A DNA stretch of 64,000 bases, taken from the NCBI GenBank assembly GCA_017795005.1, contig CP051242.1:3683072-3747071 (forward strand), written 5' to 3'. Position numbers and translations under genes: made by a program. This DNA is from Balneolaceae bacterium (GTDB lineage Bacteria; Bacteroidota; Rhodothermia; Balneolales; Balneolaceae). Shown one piece after another: positions 28,351 through 36,015 of this stretch. The notes beneath the pieces were generated by a model. The model ran no database searches, was not told the origin of the DNA, and saw only the letters and a list, made by a program, of their open reading frames with translations. Numbering within the stretch: the first letter of the stretch is position 1; each line of letters opens with the position of its first letter.

Positions 28351-29376
28351 ATGAAAAGACTATTTCTTTCAGCATTCTTAATGCTATTTGCTACAACGTT
28401 AACTTTTGCTCAATGGAGCTCCGGAAGGCCAGATGGCCATGCCTCAATAAACGTAATGGGAGATCATATTCACAAAAAAGGGGAAATTATGCTTTCCTAT
28501 CGGTTTATGTGGATGAATATGGATGGCAATGGAGATGGCACAGATGAAATTTCAAATTCCAGCCTTCTTCGTCCGAACGGCGGTGACTATATGGTTGCCC
28601 CTGTTACCATGCCAATGCAAATGCATATGCTTGGTGCAATGTATGCCGTTTCCGATGACCTAACCCTGATGCTTATGCTTCCCTACCAGTCTTCAGAAAT
28701 GGATCACATCACTGCGATGGGGGGGGCATTTACTACTGAATCTTCCGGTCTTGGAGACATCAAACTATCCGGAATGTATAATGTGTATAAAGGCGGTAAT
28801 TCCAGGTCTCATATTCAACTCGGTGTAAGTTTACCAACTGGTTCTATTGAAGAAAAAGATGCAAATCCAATGAGTAATGGAAATGATGTTACACTTCCAT
28901 ACCCGATGCAAATTGGTTCTGGTACTTTTGATTTGCTTCCCGGAATTACCTTTTTGAGTCAAACTGAACAATTATCTTTTGGGTCTCAACTTAAAGGAAT
29001 AATCCGACTTGGTGAAAATGAACAAGAGTATACTTTTGGAAATAAACTCGGTTTTATGAACTGGGTAGGTCTGAAACTTTCGGATGTATTCAGCCCACAA
29101 CTAAGTCTTAATTTTTCTACATGGGGAAATATAAGTGGTGAAAGCCCTGATTTAGCAATGGCTAATGCAAATGATGTTGTTCATACCGTTGATCCGAATT
29201 TAAAAGCCGGGTCTCGTTTGGATCTTGGGCTGGGTTTAAATATCCAGGCTCCGGGGAACTTAAATGATCTTCGTTTTGGTGCTATATACGAAATCCCGGT
29301 CTATCAAAAGCTGGATGGACCTCAGATGCGAAATGCAGGCATCTTTACTTTTGGACTTCAGTACGCAATAGATTAA
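28351..29376 (+). CDS. Met-rich outer-membrane barrel protein, copper-linked
   Basis: A 341-residue protein with a signal peptide ending at TFAQ (about residue 20). The mature N-terminus is rich in Met and His (GDHIHKKGEIMLSYRFMWMNMDG), followed by a beta-barrel of the PF13557 (putative transporter/MetA-pathway) type with alternating strands to the C-terminus. Met/His clusters fit Cu(I)/Cu(II) binding. Located at the head of SCO, PCuAC and DUF411 genes, it probably serves as an outer-membrane channel or binding protein for copper. Confidence 0.7.
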   Translation: MKRLFLSAFLMLFATTLTFAQWSSGRPDGHASINVMGDHIHKKGEIMLSYRFMWMNMDGNGDGTDEISNSSLLRPNGGDYMVAPVTMPMQMHMLGAMYAVSDDLTLMLMLPYQSSEMDHITAMGGAFTTESSGLGDIKLSGMYNVYKGGNSRSHIQLGVSLPTGSIEEKDANPMSNGNDVTLPYPMQIGSGTFDLLPGITFLSQTEQLSFGSQLKGIIRLGENEQEYTFGNKLGFMNWVGLKLSDVFSPQLSLNFSTWGNISGESPDLAMANANDVVHTVDPNLKAGSRLDLGLGLNIQAPGNLNDLRFGAIYEIPVYQKLDGPQMRNAGIFTFGLQYAID

Positions 29377-29387
29377 CACTATCGAAT

Positions 29388-29421
29388 TATTCTGAGCTCA
29401 GTTATCTTTGGGCTCAGAATA
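29388..29421. promoter_or_regulatory. Palindrome with a -7-like element in its loop
   Basis: Arms TATTCTGAGC (29388-29397) and GCTCAGAATA (29412-29421) are perfectly complementary. The 14-base loop contains TATCTTTG (29403-29410), an exact TAnnTTTG match. It lies between the barrel protein stop and the SCO gene. It could be a terminator (a T-rich tail TTTTATTT follows) or an operator on a separate SCO promoter. Confidence 0.45.
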
Positions 29422-29431
29422 TTTTATTTCA

Positions 29432-30016
29432 ATGAAGTATATACAAACAATTTTAATCATCATTATTTCGGTCATTCTTTTTAGCTGTCAATCCGGCCCA
29501 AAAGTTATTGACGATTTAAGTGATACCACCTTTCAACTTGTAAATCAGGACAGCGTAACCGTTTCTTTTCCAGATGATTATCAGGGTAAATACGTGGTTA
29601 TGGGATTCATCTATACAAATTGCCCCGATATTTGCCCGTTAATTACTCAGAACCTGATCAAGATTCAGCGTGAACTAGGTTTTCCTGAAGATGTGCAATT
29701 TCTTGGTATCACCTTCGACCCTGAAAGAGATACCCCATCAGTACTTTCAGATTATAAAGAGGTTTTTAAACTAAACGATAACTTTGACTTTCTTACCGGA
29801 CAACCTGAAACTGTCAGTGCTTTTATGGACAGTGTTCGGGTTCGTAGTCAGGTTTCACTGACTACTATAACCAGCGATGGAAAGGAGATCTATTTCATGA
29901 ACCACTCTGATAAAATTATGGTATTGGATAAAAAATCCAGAGTAATCATCGAGTATGGTGGTAGTATGCCTCAAGTACCCAATTTAATTATTGAAGATTT
30001 TCAGTCCTTAAAATGA
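29432..30016 (+). CDS. SCO1/SenC family copper chaperone lipoprotein
   Basis: A 194-residue protein with a lipoprotein signal (lipobox LFSC, Cys19). The SCO thioredoxin fold has the CPDICP copper motif (Cys64, Cys68) and the conserved distal His in MNHSDK (about residue 158). It probably delivers copper to the CuA site of cytochrome oxidase or acts as a thiol reductant. I use the ATG at 29432, since an in-frame upstream TTG would add residues ahead of a normal signal peptide. Its stop overlaps the PCuAC start (ATGA). Confidence 0.9.
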   Translation: MKYIQTILIIIISVILFSCQSGPKVIDDLSDTTFQLVNQDSVTVSFPDDYQGKYVVMGFIYTNCPDICPLITQNLIKIQRELGFPEDVQFLGITFDPERDTPSVLSDYKEVFKLNDNFDFLTGQPETVSAFMDSVRVRSQVSLTTITSDGKEIYFMNHSDKIMVLDKKSRVIIEYGGSMPQVPNLIIEDFQSLK

Positions 30017-30459
30017 AACGTCTACTCCTCTTCACTTTTATTGGAATTTTGATGTTCGGATGTAATTCCAATGAAAAAGAAATCCCTTCCGGAAAAATGG
30101 AACTCACAGATGGATGGGCACGCCATGGAAAAGCGGGTATGATGAGTGCCGCCTATTTTAATTTGACTAACAATACAAAAAAAGCTGATACACTGATTTC
30201 TATTTCATCCGATGTTACACACATTACTCAGATACACAAATCCTATCAAACTGAAGATGGGTTAATGGGAATGCAGGAACAGGCTTTTGTCGCTCTGCCG
30301 ATCGGAAAAACAACCTCTTTTGAACAAGGAGGACTACATGTTATGATTATTCAACCTGAACGTGATTTATCAGATGGAGACAGCGTAACTCTTACTCTAA
30401 GTTTCTCCTCCATGGATAGTTTGGTAGTTAAACTTCCCGTTAAAACACTTTCTAACTAA
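30013..30459 (+). CDS. PCuAC periplasmic copper chaperone lipoprotein
   Basis: A 148-residue protein with lipobox MFGC (Cys17) and a PCuAC (DUF461) domain. The H-x-X10-M-X21-H-x-M pattern is exact in spacing: His75, Met87, His109, Met111; the second position is Lys instead of the usual Met. It probably carries Cu(I) to the oxidase together with the SCO protein, with whose gene it overlaps by 4 bases. A strong terminator follows. Confidence 0.85.
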   Translation: MKRLLLFTFIGILMFGCNSNEKEIPSGKMELTDGWARHGKAGMMSAAYFNLTNNTKKADTLISISSDVTHITQIHKSYQTEDGLMGMQEQAFVALPIGKTTSFEQGGLHVMIIQPERDLSDGDSVTLTLSFSSMDSLVVKLPVKTLSN

Positions 30460-30465
30460 AAATTA

Positions 30466-30497
30466 AAAGCCCGAACTTTTCAGGTTCGGGCTTTTTT
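30466..30497 (+). terminator. Intrinsic terminator after the PCuAC gene
   Basis: The stem GCCCGAAC/GTTCGGGC, extended by A-T pairs and followed by six T, starts about 10 bases after the PCuAC stop. Confidence 0.85.
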
Positions 30498-30517
30498 GTC
30501 GGTCTGAGTTATTCGGT

Positions 30518-30559
30518 GTACGAATAGAAACACTATATAGAGTGTCCTATAGTTCGTAC
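30518..30559. repeat. Imperfect palindrome between convergent genes
   Basis: GTACGAA and TTCGTAC form the outer arms, with inner pairings TAG/CTA and ACACT/AGTGT around ATATAG. It lies between the PCuAC terminator and the 3' end of the minus-strand DUF411 gene and could end transcription of the latter. Confidence 0.4.
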
Positions 30560-30583
30560 GAATGCTTGTCTAAAATGGATTGC

Positions 30584-31075
30584 TTAATGCGAAGCAAAAA
30601 CAGTTGTTGATCCATCTTTTGCGATCAACAAAACATCATAACTATCCGGTTCTCTGCCCGGCACTTCCATTCCTGGAGAACCAATAGGCATTCCGGGAAC
30701 GGTCAACCCAATTGCTTCGGGGCGTTCTTCTAATAATCGCTGAACGTCTTCAATAGGAACGTGTCCTTCAACTATATATCCATCTACAAAAGCAGTGTGG
30801 CATGATGCCAGTTCACTTGTAATTCCATTCTCAGCTTTAATCTCATTTAAATTAGGAACAGGCTTTTCAATTACAGCGAATTCTTCCTGATTCATTTTGT
30901 CTGCCCATTTTGTACAACACATACAGCCTTCGTTCTTATACATGATAACTTCCAGTTTACCATCTTCAGTTATCTGCTGAGTTTGTTGAGTGGCTTCTTC
31001 TCCGGGGTAAAATAATACTGCTGCAAAAATGGCTGTAAATAGCAGACCAAAAATTAAAATCTTATTGTTTGTCAT
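30584..31075 (-). CDS. DUF411 metal-binding protein
   Basis: A 163-residue protein with one N-terminal membrane anchor (about residues 5-23). The DUF411 hallmarks are clear: GCMCCTKW (Cys51, 53, 54), SCHTAFVDGYIVEGHVP (about 90-106) and LTVPGMPIGSPGMEVPG near 125-141. Members bind copper or other soft metals in the periplasm. It is convergent with the SCO-PCuAC genes but fits the same metal theme. Confidence 0.9.
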   Translation of the reverse strand: MTNNKILIFGLLFTAIFAAVLFYPGEEATQQTQQITEDGKLEVIMYKNEGCMCCTKWADKMNQEEFAVIEKPVPNLNEIKAENGITSELASCHTAFVDGYIVEGHVPIEDVQRLLEERPEAIGLTVPGMPIGSPGMEVPGREPDSYDVLLIAKDGSTTVFASH

Positions 31076-31248
31076 GGTGAAATATTTTATTCAGGATATC
31101 ACTAAAGATAAGAATCATTTTGAGAGTTATCTTGCCTCTTATAAAAAAGAAAAAAGTCTTTACAAGTTCCTCAATTAACCATTATTTATAGCCCAATAAA
31201 ATCTATTTTATAGGCATAATTCTAATTTAATACAGATTACCCTTCATC

Positions 31249-32097
31249 ATGAAAAAAACAATGTTACTCTTCGCTCTGATCTTTGGCATCTTTAGTTCCG
31301 CATATTCACAACAATATAATTTCTCTAAAGGTGACTCTTTTACATTTTCGACAACTATCGATCAACTCATTTCTCAAATGATGATGGGCCAACAAATGGA
31401 AGTCACAAATCTGGTTGAATCGATTGAAACACTCGAAATTATGGATGTTGATAATGGTGTATTTACTATAAAACTAACTTCAACTTTTAATAAAACAACT
31501 GTTAGTAGCCCTCAGGGAACCCAAACAATGAGCTCTGATGGAAATACAACTAATGATTTGGCAATGAAAGCCGTTACTGGTCTTTCATATTCCTTTAAAA
31601 TGGATAAATCAGGTCAAATTTTAGAAATTATGAATCTGGAAGACACAAGAACTCAAATCAGAGAGAAGTTAGAAGGAACTTCATTGGCAATGGTTATTCC
31701 TCAAATTTTAGAAACATATTCTGAAGAAACACAGATATCTAATCTTGATAATAAATTTAATATTTATCCCGAAACAGAAAGTACAGAGTGGTCTAAAGAA
31801 AAAAATCTTACTCTAAATAGTATGCCACTATCACTGACGGCCGATTACAATCTTTCAGGAAATGAAGTTATAATGGACGGAGATCTTACCGTTTCCGGAA
31901 AAGGAACTTTTAATGGCATGCAACTGGATATGAATTTGGAAGGGACTCAGGATGGTACATTTAATATTGATCCTAATAACGGGGCAATTTTAACATCAGA
32001 ATCTGAGACATTAATCTCAGGTTCGGTTTCAGCTCAGGGAATGACCATTCCTATGTCCATTTCTTTTACTACTAAATTATCTATGGAGAAAAATTAA
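31249..32097 (+). CDS. DUF6263-like secreted protein
   Basis: A 282-residue protein with a signal peptide ending at AYSQ (about residue 20). The mature part is Thr/Ser/Met-rich with a beta-sandwich-like pattern and the segments LSYSFKMDKSGQI and NGMQLDMNLEGT typical of DUF6263-type proteins. No function is known. It is followed 3 bases later by a DUF423 gene and then by two more small genes on the same strand. Confidence 0.6.
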   Translation: MKKTMLLFALIFGIFSSAYSQQYNFSKGDSFTFSTTIDQLISQMMMGQQMEVTNLVESIETLEIMDVDNGVFTIKLTSTFNKTTVSSPQGTQTMSSDGNTTNDLAMKAVTGLSYSFKMDKSGQILEIMNLEDTRTQIREKLEGTSLAMVIPQILETYSEETQISNLDNKFNIYPETESTEWSKEKNLTLNSMPLSLTADYNLSGNEVIMDGDLTVSGKGTFNGMQLDMNLEGTQDGTFNIDPNNGAILTSESETLISGSVSAQGMTIPMSISFTTKLSMEKN

Positions 32098-32100
32098 CTT

Positions 32101-32478
32101 TTGTCTTCACCATCGAAAATCTTAGCTACCGCCGGTACTTTAATGGCCATTGCCATTGCTTTAGGAGCTTTTGGAGCACATGCCTTGAAAGATATACTTA
32201 GTCCTGAACGCCTGCAAACATGGGAAACTGCCGTTCAGTATCAGGCATGGAATTCTTTAGGAATAATTGGGATGGTGTTAGTTGGCAAAACATTTATGGT
32301 AGATATAAAAGCATCTACCATACTTTTATTAATTGGTATTCTGATTTTTTCCGGAAGTTTGTACACGCTTTGCCTTTCAGATATTTCCTGGCTTGGGGCA
32401 ATTACTCCAATTGGTGGTATACTTTTTATTGTAGGATGGAGTTTATTTGGATGGAAATTATTCGTTCTAAAAAAATAA
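32101..32478 (+). CDS. DUF423 membrane protein
   Basis: A 125-residue protein with four predicted helices and the DUF423 signature GAFGAHALKD near residues 22-31, WETAVQYQAWNS near 41-52 and a late GAITPIGG. Function is unknown; the family is widespread. The start is TTG, only 3 bases after the upstream stop. Confidence 0.85.
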   Translation: MSSPSKILATAGTLMAIAIALGAFGAHALKDILSPERLQTWETAVQYQAWNSLGIIGMVLVGKTFMVDIKASTILLLIGILIFSGSLYTLCLSDISWLGAITPIGGILFIVGWSLFGWKLFVLKK

Positions 32479-32479
32479 G

Positions 32480-32827
32480 ATGAAAAAATTACCTCTCTTT
32501 TTAATTCTTATACTCTCTTCCTGTTCTGTTTTTGATAATGAACAAAGTATTTCCGAATCGGACGTAATTGCGACTGCTAATGATCCTGTTTTCACTATTC
32601 TTAATAAATCAGCAAAACCAATTGTTTACGTAGTAATAGAAACTAATACATCTCATGTTATTGATCTAGCTCCATTATGTGATGATTTTCAGCCTAACCT
32701 ATCCGCTGAGCCAAATGCACAATTTCATTATTCAGAAATTTTGGGTTGGGATGAAGAAGCTGAATCTGTATGGTTTTACTGGACAGACTGTAAAGAATCT
32801 GCAAACTCAAAAACTATTAAGCTTTAA
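32480..32827 (+). CDS. Small hypothetical lipoprotein
   Basis: A 115-residue protein with a lipoprotein signal (lipobox LSSC, Cys15). The mature part holds a short beta-rich domain with two Cys (PLCDDF, TDCKES) that could form a disulphide. I do not recognise a family. Its start follows the DUF423 stop by 1 base. Confidence 0.6.
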   Translation: MKKLPLFLILILSSCSVFDNEQSISESDVIATANDPVFTILNKSAKPIVYVVIETNTSHVIDLAPLCDDFQPNLSAEPNAQFHYSEILGWDEEAESVWFYWTDCKESANSKTIKL

Positions 32828-32844
32828 TTCAATCTAATATTATT

Positions 32845-33126
32845 ATGAAAGCTATTTGGAATGGAAAAGTACTTGCTGAAAGTGACGAAACAGTAGTTGT
32901 TGAAAACAACCATTATTTTCCTGTTAATTCTATAAATCAGGAATATTTTATAGAATCCGATCATCATACAACTTGTCCATGGAAAGGACTTGCCAGTTAT
33001 TATAGCATTCAGGTAGATGGAGAAGTTAACCAAAACGCAGCCTGGTATTATCCGAACCCGAAAGACGCTGCTAAGCAAATAAAAGACAGGGTAGCTTTTT
33101 GGAAAGGGGTTCAGGTTACAGAGTAG
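32845..33126 (+). CDS. DUF427 family protein
   Basis: A 93-residue protein with the DUF427 pattern: KAIWNGKVLAESDETVVVE at the start, HTTCPWKGLASYYSI near residues 42-56, and AAWYYPNPKDAAKQIKDRVAFW near 65-86. Such proteins are small beta-rich cytoplasmic proteins of unknown role. It ends just before the first of the two duplicated promoters. Confidence 0.9.
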   Translation: MKAIWNGKVLAESDETVVVENNHYFPVNSINQEYFIESDHHTTCPWKGLASYYSIQVDGEVNQNAAWYYPNPKDAAKQIKDRVAFWKGVQVTE

Positions 33127-33137
33127 TATCGGCTACC

Positions 33138-33226
33138 CTTCACAAACTATTCACAAATCTTATTTAGTATTAAAAGGATCGGTTTGCCCATCTTCACAAA
33201 ATCTTCATAAATAGAATCTTTATTTA
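33138..33226 (+). promoter_or_regulatory. Duplicated promoter, copy 1, with 11-bp-spaced direct repeats
   Basis: TTCACA occurs at 33139 and 33150 (11-base spacing), and a second pair, TTCACA at 33193 and TTCATA at 33204, has the same spacing. The first 40 bases (33138-33177) are identical to 33603-33642. A TTTATTTA element (33219-33226) lies at the same distance as in copy 2. Tandem hexamers at 11-base spacing are typical of OmpR/PhoB-family regulator sites. Confidence 0.65.
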
Positions 33227-33248
33227 GAATCGTTCAAAATAAAGATTC
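33214..33248 (+). repeat. 12-bp palindrome abutting a start codon
   Basis: GAATCTTTATTT (33214-33225) pairs perfectly with AAATAAAGATTC (33237-33248), leaving an 11-base loop. The second arm ends 2 bases before the ATG at 33251. It could sequester the ribosome site or be a dimeric-repressor operator. Copy 2 of the promoter lacks it. Confidence 0.5.
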
Positions 33249-33250
33249 GT

Positions 33251-33580
33251 ATGCAAAACTCTATCATCTTATCGGAAACAGATAATGCTCAAATTGTTCA
33301 ATTTACTCATTGTGGACATATTGGTATCAAATGTAATAATACATTGCTGAGTTTAAATAAAAGCGATTTTCAAAAATTTGTATCAACTTATCAGAACATC
33401 AAATTTCATAAATATTCGATAATCTTTCCCGATGACATGAAACGACTTATAATGACTACTCCTGCACAAAATGTACAACTTTGTTTTACTATTGATGAAT
33501 TTAACTCCATGAAGAAAATACTTACCGAAGCTTTGATATTACTTAATGCTAAATCATTAATTAATCCGAATAACTATTAG
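33251..33580 (+). CDS. DUF6686-like small protein upstream of the TonB receptor
   Basis: A 109-residue protein with a CxxxxxxC-like pair (HCGHIGIKC) followed by NNTLLSLNKSDFQKF, which recalls the DUF6686 proteins seen near iron and haem uptake genes in Bacteroidota. The assignment is by pattern only. It has no signal peptide, so it is cytoplasmic and could bind metal or act as a regulator. Its promoter is a duplicate of that of the following receptor gene. Confidence 0.55.
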   Translation: MQNSIILSETDNAQIVQFTHCGHIGIKCNNTLLSLNKSDFQKFVSTYQNIKFHKYSIIFPDDMKRLIMTTPAQNVQLCFTIDEFNSMKKILTEALILLNAKSLINPNNY

Positions 33581-33602
33581 ACGGCTTTCCTTTTCGCATT
33601 GA

Positions 33603-33691
33603 CTTCACAAACTATTCACAAATCTTATTTAGTATTAAAAGGCGTATTCTACTTTTCTTCACAAAATCTTCACATTACTCTCGTTTATTTG
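33603..33691 (+). promoter_or_regulatory. Duplicated promoter, copy 2, of the TonB receptor gene
   Basis: TTCACA lies at 33604, 33615, 33658 and 33669, i.e. two pairs at 11-base spacing, 54 bases apart as in copy 1. A TTTATTTG element at 33684-33691 (one mismatch to TAnnTTTG) lies 26 bases before the ATG at 33717. Confidence 0.65.
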
Positions 33692-33716
33692 GATTGAATC
33701 TAAATTAATAGAGTGT

Positions 33717-35999
33717 ATGCCATTTTTCAGAAGCTTCTTACTAGGAGGCTTTCTTTTTTTCTTAATGCTAAATCCAGCTATTGGGCAGGAAAATAAAATT
33801 TCGGGTGTTATTCTTTCGGGAGATGATCAATCACCTATTCCTAATGCCAATATTAAATTTTCATTGGATTTAGGAACGGTTTCTGATATAGATGGAATGT
33901 TTGAAATATCTGGATTAGAAAAGGGAATTTATACCCTGAATATTTCAAGTATTGGCTTTGAGAATCATACGGAACAAGTCTCGCTGGGATCGTCCGATAA
34001 AATTGACCTCAGAATTATTTTAACACCAAAAGTCTACCAAACAGATGTAGCAGTTGTCACAGCAACACGTACTGAAAAGTCGTTAGCTGATGTAAGTGCG
34101 CCTGTAATAGTTGTTAGTAAAGAGGAAATAGAAAGAACAGGTAGCAGGAGACTAGGTAATATTCTTGAAGAACAAATAGGAATGAACCTGGTTACGGACC
34201 ATGGAACTGGAGTTCAATTGCAAGGTTTTGATCCTGATTACACTCTTATTCTGATAGATAATCAACCGGTAATTGGTCGAACTGCAGGTACTCTCGATTT
34301 AAATCGTTTAGCCATTGGCAATGTAGAACAAATAGAGATTGTCAAAGGACCTTCATCCGCTCTTTGGGGAAGCGAGGCTCTTGCTGGTGTTATTAACATA
34401 ATTACTGAAAAAGGTAATTCTCCTTTAAATGCAGAAGTAAACGCCCGTTATGCTTCTAATGCAACGTTTGATGGCTCTGGCAATATTCAAGTAAAAAGGG
34501 ATCAGTTTAGTGCTCGTTTTTTTGGAAATTATACTCAATCAAAAGGCTTTGATTTAGACGAGTCTACAATTTCGCCTACCATTCCGGAATATAGTACGCT
34601 TACATTGATGGGGGGAAGCGAATATAAATTCTCAGAATTTATCAACTTTGGAATTGAGAGTCGATATTATCTTGAACAACAATCTTATCTAAGCAGTTCT
34701 GAGAATCTCGTACTTAAGGGAGATGACAATCAGTTTGACTACAGCATTTCACCTATTATTAAGTTTAATTTTGATAGCATATATCTTCTAGAGCTAAGCG
34801 GATTTTTTAGTCGCTTTAAAAGTGAAAGCAACCTTGTTGAAAAGGATACTAATGATCCCTTTTCATTCACTTCTTTTGATCAAACACTTAATAGAATAGA
34901 ATTCAAAAATTCTTTTTTTTGGAAGGAACAACACATATCGGTATTTGGCGCAGGAATGAATCGAGAAGATCTTATTGCTGAAATTTACGCAGATGTCCCA
35001 TTTTTTGATAGTTATTTTGCATTTGGTCAGCATGAATGGAATCCGGTAACGAAAGTTTCACTTACAGGAGGTTTTCGTTTTGATTCGCACTCTGAATATA
35101 AATCTCAATTGACTCCTAAATTTTCAGCTCTGTATAAAGCCAGTGATAAATTAACCTTTAAGGGTTCTTTAGGAGGGGGGTTTAAAGCTCCCGATTTTCG
35201 TCAACTATTCTTGAATTTTACAAACCCTATTGCAGGATATAGCGTGTTTGGAACCTCAACAATTATTGAAGGAATAAACCTTTTAGAGGAAAATGGGGAA
35301 ATTGATGAGATTTATTATAACCCTGAAGAATTTACAAATATAACTCCTGAATATTCCTTCTCTTATAACCTTGGTGCAGACTATTCTTATTCTGAAGAAC
35401 TAAAGCTTTCAGTTAATGGATTTAGAAACAATGTTCGTGACCTTATAGAAACTGAAAGAGTTGCACTTAAAACAAATGGCCAATCTGTATTTTCGTACAT
35501 AAATCTAAACAGAATCTTTACACAAGGTGCTGAGGCAATAATAACTCTTAATCCGAAACGTGTTAGCTCTCTAAGTTTTAGTTTTGGATATCAATATTTA
35601 GACGCACGAAGAAAAATAACCGAGACTTCAGATCAGGTTGTTAATGGTCAGGTTATCACAGTTTCAGAACAAAAATATGTTCAGCTATTTAATCGATCGA
35701 AACATACCTGGAACTTCAAAACATTTTACAGAATACAACCTCTTGATATAGAAACCAGCCTTAGAATTCAATACAGAGGAAAATATGGTTTTGCGGATTT
35801 CAATAGTAATCAAATTGTGGATGAAACTGAATTTGCCGAGGCACATGCAATTGTAAACGCAACCATATCTAAAAGCTTTAAAGACCGAGTTGAGCTTCTT
35901 ATTGGAGCGAATAATCTGCTTAACTATACAGACATGATTTATTTGCCATCCAACCCAGGAATAACCCTTTTCGCACAAATCAACATAAATCTCTACTAA
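33717..35999 (+). CDS. TonB-dependent outer-membrane receptor, probably haem/hemophore
   Basis: A 760-residue receptor: signal peptide ending at AIGQ (about residue 23), a carboxypeptidase-regulatory-like domain (about 27-105), the plug (VTATRTEKSLADVSAPV at about 114, then LILIDNQPVIGR and VEIVKGPSSALWGSEALAGVINI in the usual order) and a 22-strand barrel ending in FAQININLY. The gene downstream encodes a HmuY-like lipoprotein, so the pair resembles HmuR/HmuY and suggests haem uptake. This is inference from context; the receptor itself does not name its ligand. Confidence 0.85.
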   Translation: MPFFRSFLLGGFLFFLMLNPAIGQENKISGVILSGDDQSPIPNANIKFSLDLGTVSDIDGMFEISGLEKGIYTLNISSIGFENHTEQVSLGSSDKIDLRIILTPKVYQTDVAVVTATRTEKSLADVSAPVIVVSKEEIERTGSRRLGNILEEQIGMNLVTDHGTGVQLQGFDPDYTLILIDNQPVIGRTAGTLDLNRLAIGNVEQIEIVKGPSSALWGSEALAGVINIITEKGNSPLNAEVNARYASNATFDGSGNIQVKRDQFSARFFGNYTQSKGFDLDESTISPTIPEYSTLTLMGGSEYKFSEFINFGIESRYYLEQQSYLSSSENLVLKGDDNQFDYSISPIIKFNFDSIYLLELSGFFSRFKSESNLVEKDTNDPFSFTSFDQTLNRIEFKNSFFWKEQHISVFGAGMNREDLIAEIYADVPFFDSYFAFGQHEWNPVTKVSLTGGFRFDSHSEYKSQLTPKFSALYKASDKLTFKGSLGGGFKAPDFRQLFLNFTNPIAGYSVFGTSTIIEGINLLEENGEIDEIYYNPEEFTNITPEYSFSYNLGADYSYSEELKLSVNGFRNNVRDLIETERVALKTNGQSVFSYINLNRIFTQGAEAIITLNPKRVSSLSFSFGYQYLDARRKITETSDQVVNGQVITVSEQKYVQLFNRSKHTWNFKTFYRIQPLDIETSLRIQYRGKYGFADFNSNQIVDETEFAEAHAIVNATISKSFKDRVELLIGANNLLNYTDMIYLPSNPGITLFAQININLY

Positions 36000-36015
36000 T
36001 TAACCTTAATAATTG

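Noticed and set aside
33138..33642. Short repeats that could look like a CRISPR array
   Set aside because: There are only two long copies, 465 bases apart with a gene between them; the layout fits a duplicated promoter.
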